26,442 nucleotides of DNA from an uncultured Bacilli bacterium (GCA_934088535.1 CAKOJC010000016.1:1-26442), one strand, 5' to 3'. Counted from the stretch's first letter, positions 16,869 through 24,861 are shown. The notes: a model not told the origin generated them from the letters alone. A program made the numbers and translations.

Positions 16869-17284
16869 AATTCTCTTACATAACTATTATATGATTCTTT
16901 AGAATTAAAAATTGTTAAATTACTTCCACATCCTTGCATATATGCTTTATCTTTAAAACCATATTCTCTTGCAATATCTTGTGGTATAGTCATTCTTCCT
17001 TGTGAATCTATTTTACTAGTAGCTAAGTATGAATAATATAATAAATGCAATCTATCGCTTAATAATTGTATTCTTTCTTGTTCTTCTGAATTACTTTTTT
17101 GATTTAATTCATTAATAAGTCGTTGCATATACATGAGATTATAAAGTCTTAATGATGAAGACCCATTTTCAACAATTGAAATTTTATCTCCTTTTTCAAC
17201 ACCAGTAAATTTAGGTATAAATATTCTTCCTTTATCATCTAAACTTACTTCTCTATAACCTAAAATTAATTCTTCTCCAAACAT
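16856..17284 (-). CDS. mraZ: MraZ-like AbrB-fold DNA-binding protein
   Basis: The 142-residue protein begins MFGEELILGY at the ATG with AGGGGG ideally placed; the longer frame upstream is not needed. It contains two AbrB/SpoVT-type repeats, SLDDKGRIFIPKF and SKIDSQGRMTIPQDI, as in MraZ. MraZ normally heads the division and cell wall cluster and regulates it by binding repeats in its own promoter. Here no mraW, ftsL or pbp gene follows; instead there is a terminator and an unrelated hydrolase. It may be a relocated MraZ or a paralogue with other targets. I did not find clear tandem GTGGG-type boxes upstream. Confidence 0.8.
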   Translation of the reverse strand: MFGEELILGYREVSLDDKGRIFIPKFTGVEKGDKISIVENGSSSLRLYNLMYMQRLINELNQKSNSEEQERIQLLSDRLHLLYYSYLATSKIDSQGRMTIPQDIAREYGFKDKAYMQGCGSNLTIFNSKESYNSYVRELRAK

Positions 17285-17309
17285 ATTATCCCCCTTTAAA
17301 AACAACAAG

Positions 17310-17338
17310 ATTATACCACAAATTGAATTAAAAATCAA
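17310..17338 (-). promoter_or_regulatory. Strong promoter of the MraZ-like gene
   Basis: On the minus strand TTGATT (17333-17338), a 17-base spacer ending in TGG, and TATAAT (17310-17315). This is an extended -10 with a good -35. Confidence 0.75.
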
Positions 17339-17369
17339 TTATAGTTAATAATATTAATAGGAGAATATT

Positions 17370-18221
17370 ATGTATATAATTTATGCTTTAGCTGCAGCTT
17401 TATTTTCAGGATTAACTTCAGTATTCGCAAAAAGTGGTATTAATAAAGAAAGTTCATTACTTGCAACTTTTATAAGAACAATAGTTATAACATTATTTTT
17501 ATTTATAGTAGTACTAATAAACAACAACATAAATGAAATATTTTTTTTAGATAAAAAGACAATTCTTTTTTTAATTTTATCAGGTATATCTAATACATTA
17601 TTATGGATCTGCTATTTTAAAGCATTAGATTTAGGTTCTGTAAGTAAAGTAACACCAATAGATAAAACAAGCATAATACTTACATTAATATTATCATCTT
17701 TATTTTTAAATGAAAAAATAACTATCATAAAAGTGTTATCTATAATATTTATATTAAGTGGTACACTTTTAACAATAAAAAAAGATGATGAAAATTCTAA
17801 AGATAATAAATGGATACTTTATGCAATATTAACAGCAATTTTTACAAGTACAACAACTGTAATTAGTAAAATAGGCATAGAGAATACAAATACAAGTTTA
17901 ACAACATTTTTAAGAACAATAATAGTCTTAATATTATTAACATTTATAACTTTATTTAAAAAGAAATTTAAAGATATAAAAAAACTTAATAAAAAAAATT
18001 ATTTTTTCATAGCATTATCAGGTATATCTACATCATTATCATGGCTATTTTATTTTAAGTCTCTTAGTCTTGGAGAAGCTAGTATAGTATTTCCAATAGA
18101 AAAGTTAAGTCTAGTAGTTTCAATATTAGCATCAACTATATTCTTAAAAGAAAAACTAGACAAGAAACAAATACTAGGTATTATCATAATTGTTATAGGA
18201 ACATCTTTATTATTTTTTTAA
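17370..18221 (+). CDS. EamA/DMT-family transporter
   Basis: The 283-residue membrane protein has about ten hydrophobic segments arranged as two related EamA halves. Both halves carry the same kind of motif: GISNTLLWICYFKALDLGSV (about residues 74-93) and GISTSLSWLFYFKSLSLGEA in the second half, each followed by a P-[IF]-[DE]-K turn. DMT carriers export or exchange small metabolites such as amino acids or nucleobases; the substrate is unknown. AGGAG lies 8 bases upstream of the ATG. It appears to be a single-gene unit. Confidence 0.88.
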   Translation: MYIIYALAAALFSGLTSVFAKSGINKESSLLATFIRTIVITLFLFIVVLINNNINEIFFLDKKTILFLILSGISNTLLWICYFKALDLGSVSKVTPIDKTSIILTLILSSLFLNEKITIIKVLSIIFILSGTLLTIKKDDENSKDNKWILYAILTAIFTSTTTVISKIGIENTNTSLTTFLRTIIVLILLTFITLFKKKFKDIKKLNKKNYFFIALSGISTSLSWLFYFKSLSLGEASIVFPIEKLSLVVSILASTIFLKEKLDKKQILGIIIIVIGTSLLFF

Positions 18222-18246
18222 AAAACTTCTAGATTTTCATATAATT

Positions 18247-18255
18247 TGTTATAAT
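18247..18255 (+). promoter_or_regulatory. Extended -10 promoter of mscL
   Basis: TG-T-TATAAT lies 20 bases before the ATG. Confidence 0.55.
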
Positions 18256-18275
18256 ATTTCTTGGAAGTGAGTAGT

Positions 18276-18728
18276 ATGAAAGAAAAAATTAAAAATCAAA
18301 AAGAAAATATTAAATCTTTAGAAAAAAAATCTAAAGGATTATTTGAAGAATTTAAAACATTTATTAAAAGAGGAAATGTTATAGACTTAGCTGTCGGCGT
18401 TGTTATAGGTGGTGCTTTTAGTACAATTGTTTCATCATTAGTTAATGATATAATTATGCCTATAATTGGAATTATTATTGGTGGTTATGATTTCACAGGT
18501 CTTTCTATAAAAGTAAAAGATGCATCTATTAATTATGGAACATTTATTCAAAACATTATTAATTTCCTAATTATAGCATTCTGTATATTTATTTTAGTAA
18601 AAGTTATAAATAAATTTTTACATAAAGCAAAAGAAGAAGCAAAAGAAGAAGTGAAAGAAGAACCTAAAAAATCAGATGAAGTAATTGTTTTAGAAGAAAT
18701 TAGAGATTTACTAAAAAAGCAAAAATAA
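18276..18728 (+). CDS. mscL: MscL, large-conductance mechanosensitive channel
   Basis: The 150-residue product has the MscL hallmark [20 protein letters not shown], leading into the first membrane helix. A short periplasmic loop ([20 protein letters not shown]), the second helix and a charged C-terminal bundle helix ending [10 protein letters not shown] follow. It opens under membrane tension and releases solutes during osmotic down-shock. It has an N-terminal Lys/Glu-rich extension of about 25 residues not found in most MscL. I chose the ATG at 18276, spaced from GGAAGTGAG, over an upstream TTG. Confidence 0.95.
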   Translation: MKEKIKNQKENIKSLEKKSKGLFEEFKTFIKRGNVIDLAVGVVIGGAFSTIVSSLVNDIIMPIIGIIIGGYDFTGLSIKVKDASINYGTFIQNIINFLIIAFCIFILVKVINKFLHKAKEEAKEEVKEEPKKSDEVIVLEEIRDLLKKQK

Positions 18729-18733
18729 TTGTC

Positions 18734-18757
18734 AACCTCTTAAAAAAGAGGTTTTTA
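18734..18757 (+). terminator. Rho-independent terminator of mscL
   Basis: AACCTCTT (18734-18741) and AAGAGGTT (18746-18753), 4-base loop, followed by T. Confidence 0.88.
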
Positions 18758-18768
18758 TTTTGAATGTA

Positions 18769-18777
18769 TGATATAAT
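18769..18777 (+). promoter_or_regulatory. Extended -10 promoter of the 18801-22050 gene run
   Basis: TG-A-TATAAT lies 23 bases before the DUF4236 start, in an AT-rich stretch with a second TATAAT at 18780. It is the only promoter-like site I see before the four closely packed genes. Confidence 0.5.
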
Positions 18778-18800
18778 TTATAATATAGTGGGTGATAGAA

Positions 18801-19109
18801 ATGGGATTTAGATTTAGAAAGAGTTTTAATTTAGGAAAAGGTTTTAAACTAAACTTAAGTAAATCAGGAATTGGATATAGTTTTGGTTTTAAAGGATTTA
18901 GAATTGGTAAAACTGCAAAAGGAAATATTAGAAAAACTTTTACTTTACCAGGAACAGGTCTTTCTTATCAAACAGAAACTAAAGCTAGTAACAATACTGT
19001 GAAAGATAAAGAAAAGAATGTAAAAAAGAATGAAAAAAGTATTAAAGATAAATCATTTGATGAAGTAGTAGATGATATCGCAGAATCATTTACTAAGAAT
19101 ATTAAGTAG
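18801..19109 (+). CDS. DUF4236 domain protein
   Basis: The 102-residue product begins MGFRFRKSFNLGKGFKLNLS and continues SKSGIGYSFGFKGFRIGKTA, the complete signature of DUF4236, a small basic beta-rich domain found near the N-terminus of many phage and bacterial proteins. The remaining 45 residues are Lys-rich and charged. Function unknown. The ATG at 18801 is preceded by GGTGAT; a GTG three codons upstream overlaps that site. It is the first of four genes spaced by 7-10 bases. Confidence 0.85.
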   Translation: MGFRFRKSFNLGKGFKLNLSKSGIGYSFGFKGFRIGKTAKGNIRKTFTLPGTGLSYQTETKASNNTVKDKEKNVKKNEKSIKDKSFDEVVDDIAESFTKNIK

Positions 19110-19116
19110 GTGAATT

Positions 19117-19614
19117 ATGAATTATAAAAAGTTAACAATTTATTCTATAATTACAAATGTAGTTATGAACTTATTATTTTTTATAATCTACTATATATTT
19201 GAAGGTGATATTGGATATTATGTATTCTTTGGTATAGAATTATCTATATTTATTGTTTATTATGTTAAAAGATATAAAATTAAATATACAAAAGAAGTAA
19301 TAAAAAAAGATATATTAATTGCTGTACTTTGGATAGTTTTATCATTTGTATTAGGATATTTACTAGCAGAACTATTTGATGCTATATCCGTACCTGATTT
19401 TTGGGATAATGGCTTAGAAGCATTAGTATTCTTAGTAATGTCACTTATAAACACATTATTTGCTTTACTAATCTTAGTAATTAATTTAATTAATTTATTC
19501 TTAAAGAGAACAGGACTTAGTGATAAAAAGAATATAATAATATCAATACCAACCGGAATAGTAATTTTTTCATTATTATGGTATATATTTATAAAAATAT
19601 TACAAATAGTTTAA
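19117..19614 (+). CDS. Hypothetical five-segment membrane protein
   Basis: The 165-residue product is almost wholly hydrophobic, with about five membrane segments (near 4-28, 33-51, 64-88, 106-130 and 142-165) joined by short, mostly basic loops. I see no known motif. It starts 7 bases after DUF4236 with AGGTGA upstream, so the genes are probably co-transcribed. Confidence 0.65.
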   Translation: MNYKKLTIYSIITNVVMNLLFFIIYYIFEGDIGYYVFFGIELSIFIVYYVKRYKIKYTKEVIKKDILIAVLWIVLSFVLGYLLAELFDAISVPDFWDNGLEALVFLVMSLINTLFALLILVINLINLFLKRTGLSDKKNIIISIPTGIVIFSLLWYIFIKILQIV

Positions 19615-19624
19615 GGAGCATAAT

Positions 19625-20293
19625 ATGAGAGAAATTAAAATTGGAAAGAAATATAAACATTTTAAAAATAAAATGTATGAAGTAATCGATATAGTTTTAG
19701 ATTCAGAATCTAATAATGATGAAGAACCTAAAAAAATAGTGGTTTATAAAGCGTTATATGGAGACAATCTTACTTGGGCAAGACCATATGAGATGTTTAA
19801 TAGTGAAGTTGATCATAAAAAATATCCTGATGTAAAACAAAAATATAGATTTGAAGAAGTAAAAGAAGACATAGATACAACTGACTTAGAAAAGAAACTT
19901 AATGAAATATGTGATTTTGTATATAATTGTAAACATTACTTTATCGCAACTATTGATGGTGGTAAACCAAAAGTAAGACCATTCGGAACAATAGGTATAT
20001 ACGAAGGAAAACTATATATTCAAACATCTAAAGCAAAAGATGTTTCAAAACAAATATCAAAGAATCATAATATAGAAATCTGTGCATATGATAATAAAGA
20101 AAGATGGATTAGAATAAGTGCAGAAGCTATAAGAGATGAAAGATATGAAGTAAAAAAATATATGTTAGATAGATATCCTGAACTTAGAAGCATGTATGAT
20201 GAAAATGACGATATTACAGAAATACTTTCACTTAACAATGTAACTGCAACATTCTATTCATTCAAAGAAGAACCTAAAACATACAAGTTCTAA
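19625..20293 (+). CDS. DUF1653 domain fused to PNPOx-like flavin split barrel
   Basis: The 222-residue product has two parts. Residues 5-65 match DUF1653: [26 protein letters not shown] and WARPYEMF. Residues about 88-222 match the pyridoxamine 5'-phosphate oxidase-like family: [37 protein letters not shown] and a closing [11 protein letters not shown]. That family binds FMN or related cofactors and reduces small molecules. DUF1653 is usually a separate small protein; the fusion suggests related roles but does not reveal a substrate. Strong AAGGAG upstream and 10-base spacing from the gene before. Confidence 0.88.
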   Translation: MREIKIGKKYKHFKNKMYEVIDIVLDSESNNDEEPKKIVVYKALYGDNLTWARPYEMFNSEVDHKKYPDVKQKYRFEEVKEDIDTTDLEKKLNEICDFVYNCKHYFIATIDGGKPKVRPFGTIGIYEGKLYIQTSKAKDVSKQISKNHNIEICAYDNKERWIRISAEAIRDERYEVKKYMLDRYPELRSMYDENDDITEILSLNNVTATFYSFKEEPKTYKF

Positions 20294-20301
20294 GGAGAAG
20301 A

Positions 20302-22050
20302 ATGATAAATAAAATAAAAATAATTTTAATAATTATTTTTTTATTAGCTACAATTACTCTAATGTATTGTAAAACTACTAAAAAAATAAATCTTTCAGAA
20401 AATAACTTAATAAAAGAAAATCTTTATAAATATAAAATAACTAAAGATTATGAAAATATATTAGCTATAAAAGAAGATAAAAATTATATTTATGTTTTAT
20501 CATCAAAAGAAACAGAAAAAGGGATAAAAGAATATAAACTTATAAAATATAATTTAGAATTATCTAATATAGAAAAAGAAGTAACATTTAATACTAAAGA
20601 AATAAAAGATCCATCAGTTGTTATTAAAGATAACTATATAAAAATAATATCAAATAATAGTATAAATATACATAAATTTGATAAGAGTTTAAAGCTTGTA
20701 AGTAAGTTAGAAAAAGATATAGAAGACTATGATTTATATGGAGAATATAAAGAGCAACCACTACTTATAAAAGATAACAAAATATACATAAATAACAAAC
20801 TATATGATGAAGTAATAATATCTTGTAATAAAGCAAATTCTATAATATATAAAGATAATTCTTTTATTTACTTTAAAAATGATGAATTAAATATAAGTTG
20901 CATTTATAATATAGAAAAGAAAACTACTGATTATTTAGATAATTCTATTATAGACCCCATAAATAATGGATACATGCTTTATAACTATAAAGATAATAAA
21001 GTAATAATTAAAAAAGGAAACGAAAAAAAGTATTATTTAAATTCTAAAGATGAAACTTCATACTTAAAAATAAATAACGAAGGTACAAAATTAATAACTT
21101 TTAATAATGATATAGATGAACTAAAGATATATGATTTAGAGAAAAATAAAATAATAAATAAAATAAAATTAAATTTAAACGAAAAGGATTTTGTTTCTTT
21201 ATTTATATTAAATGATTTAGCTTATGTAGTAGTCACAAATAGTATTTCATATGACTTATATGTATGGGATTATAAAGAAAATATATTAAATGAAAATATG
21301 ATAAGCTTTAGTGATTCTAAAAGTAAAATAGATAGTTATGAACTTGTAACTAAAATAAAAAATGAATTTAATGTTAATATGTATATTTATGATAAGGGAG
21401 TAAGATACTTTAATGATTTTTATGCTTTACCAAGCTACGACGATGAATTAACATATAATAGTCTAAATAAAACAAAGAAGATATTAAGTAATTTTAATGA
21501 AAAATTTTATAATAATTTTTATGTAAACGATAATAATGGAATTGAAATATATTTGACTGATAAAGTTTCTCCAAGTGATTTAAAAACACAAATAGAAAAT
21601 CCTAGCGCATACTCATTAGTAATGAATAATACATACATAATTGCAATTGATATTAATACAAGTGATTATGAGAAAACACTCTGTCATGAACTAATGCATA
21701 CCATAGAAAATAATATGTATGATTTATATAGTAATAAAAAAATAAAAAATGAACCATTTAACAAATGGAACGAATATAATCCTAAAGATTTTAAATATAA
21801 CAATTCTTATGTAGAAGAATTAAATGATAAATATACTATATCAAATGGAAAAGATATATACTTTATTGATTCTTATTCACATACCTTTCCAAGTGAAGAT
21901 AGAGCTAGAATATTTGAACAGTTTTGTGCAGAAGATAATTTGTTTAAAGAATATTCCAATATAAAAAGGAAAGCAGAATATTTAAAAGATGAAATAATAA
22001 ACATATATCCAAGTATAAAAAATTCAAAAGTATTTAGTAAAATTAGTTAA
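20302..22050 (+). CDS. Secreted or anchored putative zinc metallopeptidase
   Basis: The 582-residue product begins with a signal or anchor (about 5-23). Then come about 320 residues of repeating short beta-type blocks (such as NYIYVLSSKE and DLAYVVVTN), suggesting a propeller-like domain. The C-terminal part carries HELMH (462-466), a gluzincin-type zinc site. A second motif, FPSEDRARIFEQF, supplies E532 as a likely third ligand; this spacing resembles putative zincins of gut Bacillota. Catalysis is inferred from the motifs only. The Cys after the hydrophobic core is not in a good lipobox. It starts 8 bases after the flavin-barrel gene; I saw no clear terminator behind it. Confidence 0.7.
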   Translation: MINKIKIILIIIFLLATITLMYCKTTKKINLSENNLIKENLYKYKITKDYENILAIKEDKNYIYVLSSKETEKGIKEYKLIKYNLELSNIEKEVTFNTKEIKDPSVVIKDNYIKIISNNSINIHKFDKSLKLVSKLEKDIEDYDLYGEYKEQPLLIKDNKIYINNKLYDEVIISCNKANSIIYKDNSFIYFKNDELNISCIYNIEKKTTDYLDNSIIDPINNGYMLYNYKDNKVIIKKGNEKKYYLNSKDETSYLKINNEGTKLITFNNDIDELKIYDLEKNKIINKIKLNLNEKDFVSLFILNDLAYVVVTNSISYDLYVWDYKENILNENMISFSDSKSKIDSYELVTKIKNEFNVNMYIYDKGVRYFNDFYALPSYDDELTYNSLNKTKKILSNFNEKFYNNFYVNDNNGIEIYLTDKVSPSDLKTQIENPSAYSLVMNNTYIIAIDINTSDYEKTLCHELMHTIENNMYDLYSNKKIKNEPFNKWNEYNPKDFKYNNSYVEELNDKYTISNGKDIYFIDSYSHTFPSEDRARIFEQFCAEDNLFKEYSNIKRKAEYLKDEIINIYPSIKNSKVFSKIS

Positions 22051-22051
22051 C

Positions 22052-22079
22052 TTGACAAAAAATAATAAATGATTATAAT
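22052..22079 (+). promoter_or_regulatory. Consensus sigma-A promoter
   Basis: TTGACA (22052-22057), 16 bases and TATAAT (22074-22079). Both hexamers are perfect and the spacer is one base short of ideal. It drives the gene at 22101 with a short leader containing a GGGGGG ribosome binding site. Confidence 0.85.
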
Positions 22080-22100
22080 ATTCTCACACAGGGGGGAATT

Positions 22101-22562
22101 ATGATATTATCAATGTTAGATAGATATGTAATTTTATCTGTAGATAGAGTTAGAGTAGAAAGATTATTAAAGAATGCTTATCTTACAGATAGAAGATTGG
22201 CAAGAGATCTAGAAAAGGAATTAGAAATAATAAATGCATCAATAAACTTCTTATTTCAAAAAATAGTAGAAAAGATTTCAAAATCATCAACAGAAGAACT
22301 TATAGGATTAAGTAAATGTTTAGAAAGAAAATCATTAAAAGTAAAAAGTGAAATGAGTGAGACAGACACAGTATTAAAGATGTCTGAAAACAATAAAGAA
22401 GTAGCTGAATCTACAAAAGATGAAATAGCCATTAAAACATATGAAAGCATTATAGAAGATACTAAAGATAAAAGAAAAGAACAACAAGAAGAATTAAATT
22501 GTTATGATGGTACATTAAGCTTATGCTATAAAATGCATTTTGAATCAAAAGTGACTAAATAG
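22101..22562 (+). CDS. Hypothetical helical protein
   Basis: I do not recognise this 153-residue product. It is charged and predicted to be nearly all helical, with heptad-like stretches (about 20-60 and 85-135) that may form coiled coils. There is no signal peptide or membrane segment. It is the only gene here with a perfect-hexamer promoter for a protein, so it may be well expressed. It lies just before the decayed IS30 element. It could be a cargo or host gene; nothing links it to the retron-like locus except proximity. Confidence 0.6.
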   Translation: MILSMLDRYVILSVDRVRVERLLKNAYLTDRRLARDLEKELEIINASINFLFQKIVEKISKSSTEELIGLSKCLERKSLKVKSEMSETDTVLKMSENNKEVAESTKDEIAIKTYESIIEDTKDKRKEQQEELNCYDGTLSLCYKMHFESKVTK

Positions 22563-22593
22563 ATAAAAATATTTTATAATTAGAAAAATTAAG

Positions 22594-22609
22594 TGTCCGA
22601 AATGGACAT
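22594..22609. repeat. Possible left end of the IS30-type remnant
   Basis: TGTCC-GAAAT-GGACA is a 5-bp palindromic stem just before the degenerate transposase frame. It may belong to the left inverted repeat; no matching right end was found. Confidence 0.3.
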
Positions 22610-22616
22610 AAAAAAA

Positions 22617-22684
22617 GACACATAGTTGTTACCTATGTTACAATGTAAGTGCGAACAAACATTGGAGGTAATAAACTATGTGTC
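22617..22684 (+). promoter_or_regulatory. Stem that would hide the transposase start codon
   Basis: GACACATAG (22617-22625) is perfectly complementary to CTATGTGTC (22676-22684), which contains the ATG at 22678 of the decayed transposase. TTGGAGG sits in the loop. Such stems can block translation from read-through RNA in insertion sequences. Confidence 0.4.
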
Positions 22685-23150
22685 CTTTAAATTATAACAA
22701 AGAAATATAAACATATATCTTTAGCAGAAAGAACAATGATAGAAACTTGATATAATTGTGATAAGAAAAGCAAGAAGGAAATAAGTATATTGTTATATAA
22801 AAGTGAAAGATCTATAAGAAGAGAAATCAATAGAGGACTTGTAAAAGTATTAAACTATGATTTAACTGATAAATATGAGTATAGTGCAAGAATTGCACAA
22901 AGAAAATATGAATATGATATGACAAGCAAAGGCCCAGGACTAAAGTTAGATCAGAATCATAAGTTAGTAAAGCATATAGAAAAAGAAATATCCGAAAATA
23001 AAAAATCACCGGAAGTAGTAGCAATACAGCTAAGTGAATATGGATTTAATATAAAGTTAAGTGGAAGAACAATACGAAATGCAATATATAGTGGAATTAT
23101 ATTTAATAAAGTTAAAAAAGTCCCAAAATATATAAAAAAGAATTATTATT
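22678..23150 (+). pseudogene. IS30-family transposase remnant, N-terminal part
   Basis: Joining frames gives an IS30-like start: KKYKHISLAERTMIE, SKKEISILLYKSERSIRREI (the helix-turn-helix) and later SPEVVAIQLSEYG and GRTIRNAIYSG. The ATG with its GGAGG is in one frame and the helix-turn-helix in another, consistent with a lost A in an A-rich stretch near 22702. A TGA then interrupts after MIET (about 22748). The longest intact piece starts with TTG at 22790. Homology stops near 23150, and the whole catalytic DDE half is missing. The frame runs on by chance to 23242 through a structured region that I assign to the retron-like RNA. It is dead as a transposase. Confidence 0.75.
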
Positions 23151-23156
23151 TAAAAT

Positions 23157-23344
23157 ATGATATAATAACTTCGAGCAATAGTGCTTGGATTAATTCCTAC
23201 TTTAACGAGTCGTTAAAGAATCTATTTTACATGATACGTTGAATAGTAATATTTTCAAAGGACTCAACTACACTAAGTGTAGACGCTTCATTGCATTCCG
23301 CTTACAGTCCATTTTCAATATTACAATATCATTAAGTATTGTTC
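23157..23344 (+). ncRNA. Candidate retron msr-msd RNA
   Basis: Between the transposase remnant and the RT lies a stretch rich in inverted repeats. GAGCAATA (23173-23180) can pair with TATTGTTC (23337-23344; 8 bp with one G-U); ATGATAT (23157-23163) with ATATCAT (23326-23332) is an alternative. Either could be the a1/a2 stem. Inside are CTTTAACG-AGT-CGTTAAAG (23200-23218, 8 bp) and a nested hairpin. The nested hairpin is GTAATATT with AATATTAC (23246-23253/23317-23324), GGACT with AGTCC (23260-23264/23306-23310) and CTACAC-TAA-GTGTAG (23268-23282). Order, size (about 170 bases) and position just before the RT fit msr followed by msd. The priming G was not identified with certainty. Confidence 0.5.
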
Positions 23345-23362
23345 TTCCAGGAGGTAATAAAT

Positions 23363-24223
23363 ATGTGGAAATATATAGATAAAGAAAAATCAAAAGAATT
23401 TTTATTATCTCTTGGATTAATAAATGATAAAATAAGTGACAAAGAAAAATTAATAAAATTATATTCAATAAGTAATAAAATAGAAGATAATTATAAAATA
23501 TTTAATATAAAAAAGAGAAATGGTAAGTTAAGAACTATTTATGAACCAAATTATAGTTTAAAAGAAATACAAAAAAATATATTAAAGAACATACTAAATA
23601 ATAAGAGTATATCTAATTATGCTAAAGCATATCATAAAGGAATAAACTTAATTGATAATGCAAAAGAACACGTTAATAAAAAAATAATTTTAAAACTTGA
23701 TATAAAAGATTTCTTTGAAAGTATAGAATTTATTGATGTATATAATAATTGTTTTCAAATAGAGTACTTTCCAAAAGAAATAGGAGTGTTACTAACACAT
23801 TTATGTACTTATGAAAATCATTTACCACAAGGTGCACCAACATCATCTTATATATCTAATTTAGTATTAAAAGAATTTGATGAATATATTGGTTCTATAT
23901 GTGAACAAGAAAATATTTCATATACAAGATATTCTGATGATATGACATTTAGTGGAGATTTTACCCCTTCGTTTATAATAAAGTTAGTTAGAAAAGAATT
24001 ATTAAAATATAATTTAAAACTTAATAACAAAAAAATACATATTATAAAGAACTATCAATGTCAAAAAGTAACAGGATTGGTAGTAAACAACAAAGTTCAA
24101 ACATCAAAAACTTATAGAAAGAATATAAGGAAAGAAATATATTATATTAAGAAATATGGATTAAAATCACATATAGAAAGAATAGGTATAAAAGATACAA
24201 AAAGATATTTAAATGAACTTTAA
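23363..24223 (+). CDS. Retron-type reverse transcriptase, cut short by a stop
   Basis: The 286-residue product starts at the ATG 7 bases after CCAGGAGG. RT blocks appear in order: KRNGKLRTIYEP, KLDIKDFFESI with the first catalytic Asp (D113), LPQGAPTSSYISN (154-166), RYSDDMTFSG with the YxDD box as YSDD (190-193), and LNNKKIHI. The retron-specific region X motif NAKEH (99-103) and region Y motif VTG (236-238) are both present. Retron RTs copy part of a partner RNA into branched msDNA, and many act in phage defence with an effector. None is fused or adjacent on the same strand. The last residues end in RYLNEL-stop, and the same frame then continues with the expected C-terminus, so the gene is probably broken by one nonsense change or relies on readthrough. 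Confidence 0.85.
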   Translation: MWKYIDKEKSKEFLLSLGLINDKISDKEKLIKLYSISNKIEDNYKIFNIKKRNGKLRTIYEPNYSLKEIQKNILKNILNNKSISNYAKAYHKGINLIDNAKEHVNKKIILKLDIKDFFESIEFIDVYNNCFQIEYFPKEIGVLLTHLCTYENHLPQGAPTSSYISNLVLKEFDEYIGSICEQENISYTRYSDDMTFSGDFTPSFIIKLVRKELLKYNLKLNNKKIHIIKNYQCQKVTGLVVNNKVQTSKTYRKNIRKEIYYIKKYGLKSHIERIGIKDTKRYLNEL

Positions 24224-24313
24224 GGAAGAGTATTATTCGTATTACAAATAAATGTTAACAGTGAATTCAAGGAATATAAAGAATATATAAACAAATTAAA
24301 AATCGCATATTAA
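24224..24313 (+). pseudogene. Severed C-terminal end of the reverse transcriptase
   Basis: After the TAA at 24221-24223 the same frame stays open for 29 codons: GRVLFVLQINVNSEF, then a Lys/Tyr-rich helix ending KLKIAY and TAA at 24311-24313. This matches the way short retron RTs end (Leu, x, Gly-Arg, then an aromatic-rich turn, 'IN' and a helix). With it the RT would be about 316 residues, the usual length. No start codon or ribosome binding site serves this piece alone. Confidence 0.65.
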
Positions 24314-24327
24314 TTGCGATTCTTTTT
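24301..24327. terminator. Bidirectional terminator
   Basis: AATCGCA (24301-24307) and TGCGATT (24315-24321) with a 7-base loop; T-run on the right and A-run on the left. It serves the RT and the convergent gene, whose coding ends overlap the stem. Confidence 0.75.
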
Positions 24328-24861
24328 ACTTAATCTAAGAGTACCAGTAAATGAGCCACTAAATGGTTTTCCATCTATTTCGCCATCTAAATAAGCTGTC
24401 CCTTCATACACATCGCCAAATGGATTATTATTTAATTTAACATTTTTAATATTTTCCCCAAATAAATGTCCAAAGTAATTTGATGCTTTTTTAAAATAAT
24501 CATTATTATTAAAATAACTTTCAGCAGATTCTTTAGTCGTTTTTCTTATTCCTAGTGCAGCAGGATATTTAGCATATAGCCATTTACCACTAACAACTTC
24601 ACGTGCACAAAACTCATCAGTACCTGTAGCAATCAAATAAGTTGGAACATTTTGAATATCATACATTTCTCTAGTTTCTTGGTTATGTGCTCTTAATTTT
24701 AGTTCGGGAATTGGCATAAAATATCTAGTAGAATATATTATATCAACTCTTTCATCTTCCCTTTTAGCAAGTTCTGGAAATTCTCTACTGAATATATCCC
24801 TTAATGATTCACCATCACATAATATATCTTTTTCTACAACTGGTATTAAATAATATTTCAT
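24310..24861 (-). CDS. Hypothetical protein
   Basis: I do not recognise this 183-residue soluble product. The N-terminal half (YLIPVVEKDI, then IPELKLRAHNQ and VPTYLIATGTDEF) looks alpha/beta. The C-terminal end is a short Gly-rich beta region (AYLDGEIDGKPFSGSFTGTL). No signal peptide. A good GAGGTGAAG precedes the ATG. Because it is convergent with the RT it is unlikely to be its operon partner, though it could still belong to the same island. Confidence 0.65.
   Translation of the reverse strand: MKYYLIPVVEKDILCDGESLRDIFSREFPELAKREDERVDIIYSTRYFMPIPELKLRAHNQETREMYDIQNVPTYLIATGTDEFCAREVVSGKWLYAKYPAALGIRKTTKESAESYFNNNDYFKKASNYFGHLFGENIKNVKLNNNPFGDVYEGTAYLDGEIDGKPFSGSFTGTLRLSKKNRN

Noticed and set aside
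22101..22562. Helical protein as the retron effector
   Set aside because: It is separated by the IS30 remnant, has its own promoter and shows no toxin-like motif.
23139..23242. Extension of the transposase frame to 23242
   Set aside because: No IS30 similarity after about 23150, and the DNA here is full of inverted repeats that fit the RNA upstream of the RT.
22663..23368. GGAGGTAATAAA occurs before both the transposase ATG and the RT ATG, suggesting recombination
   Set aside because: Twelve bases made mostly of a ribosome binding site and A/T are too little evidence in this base composition.
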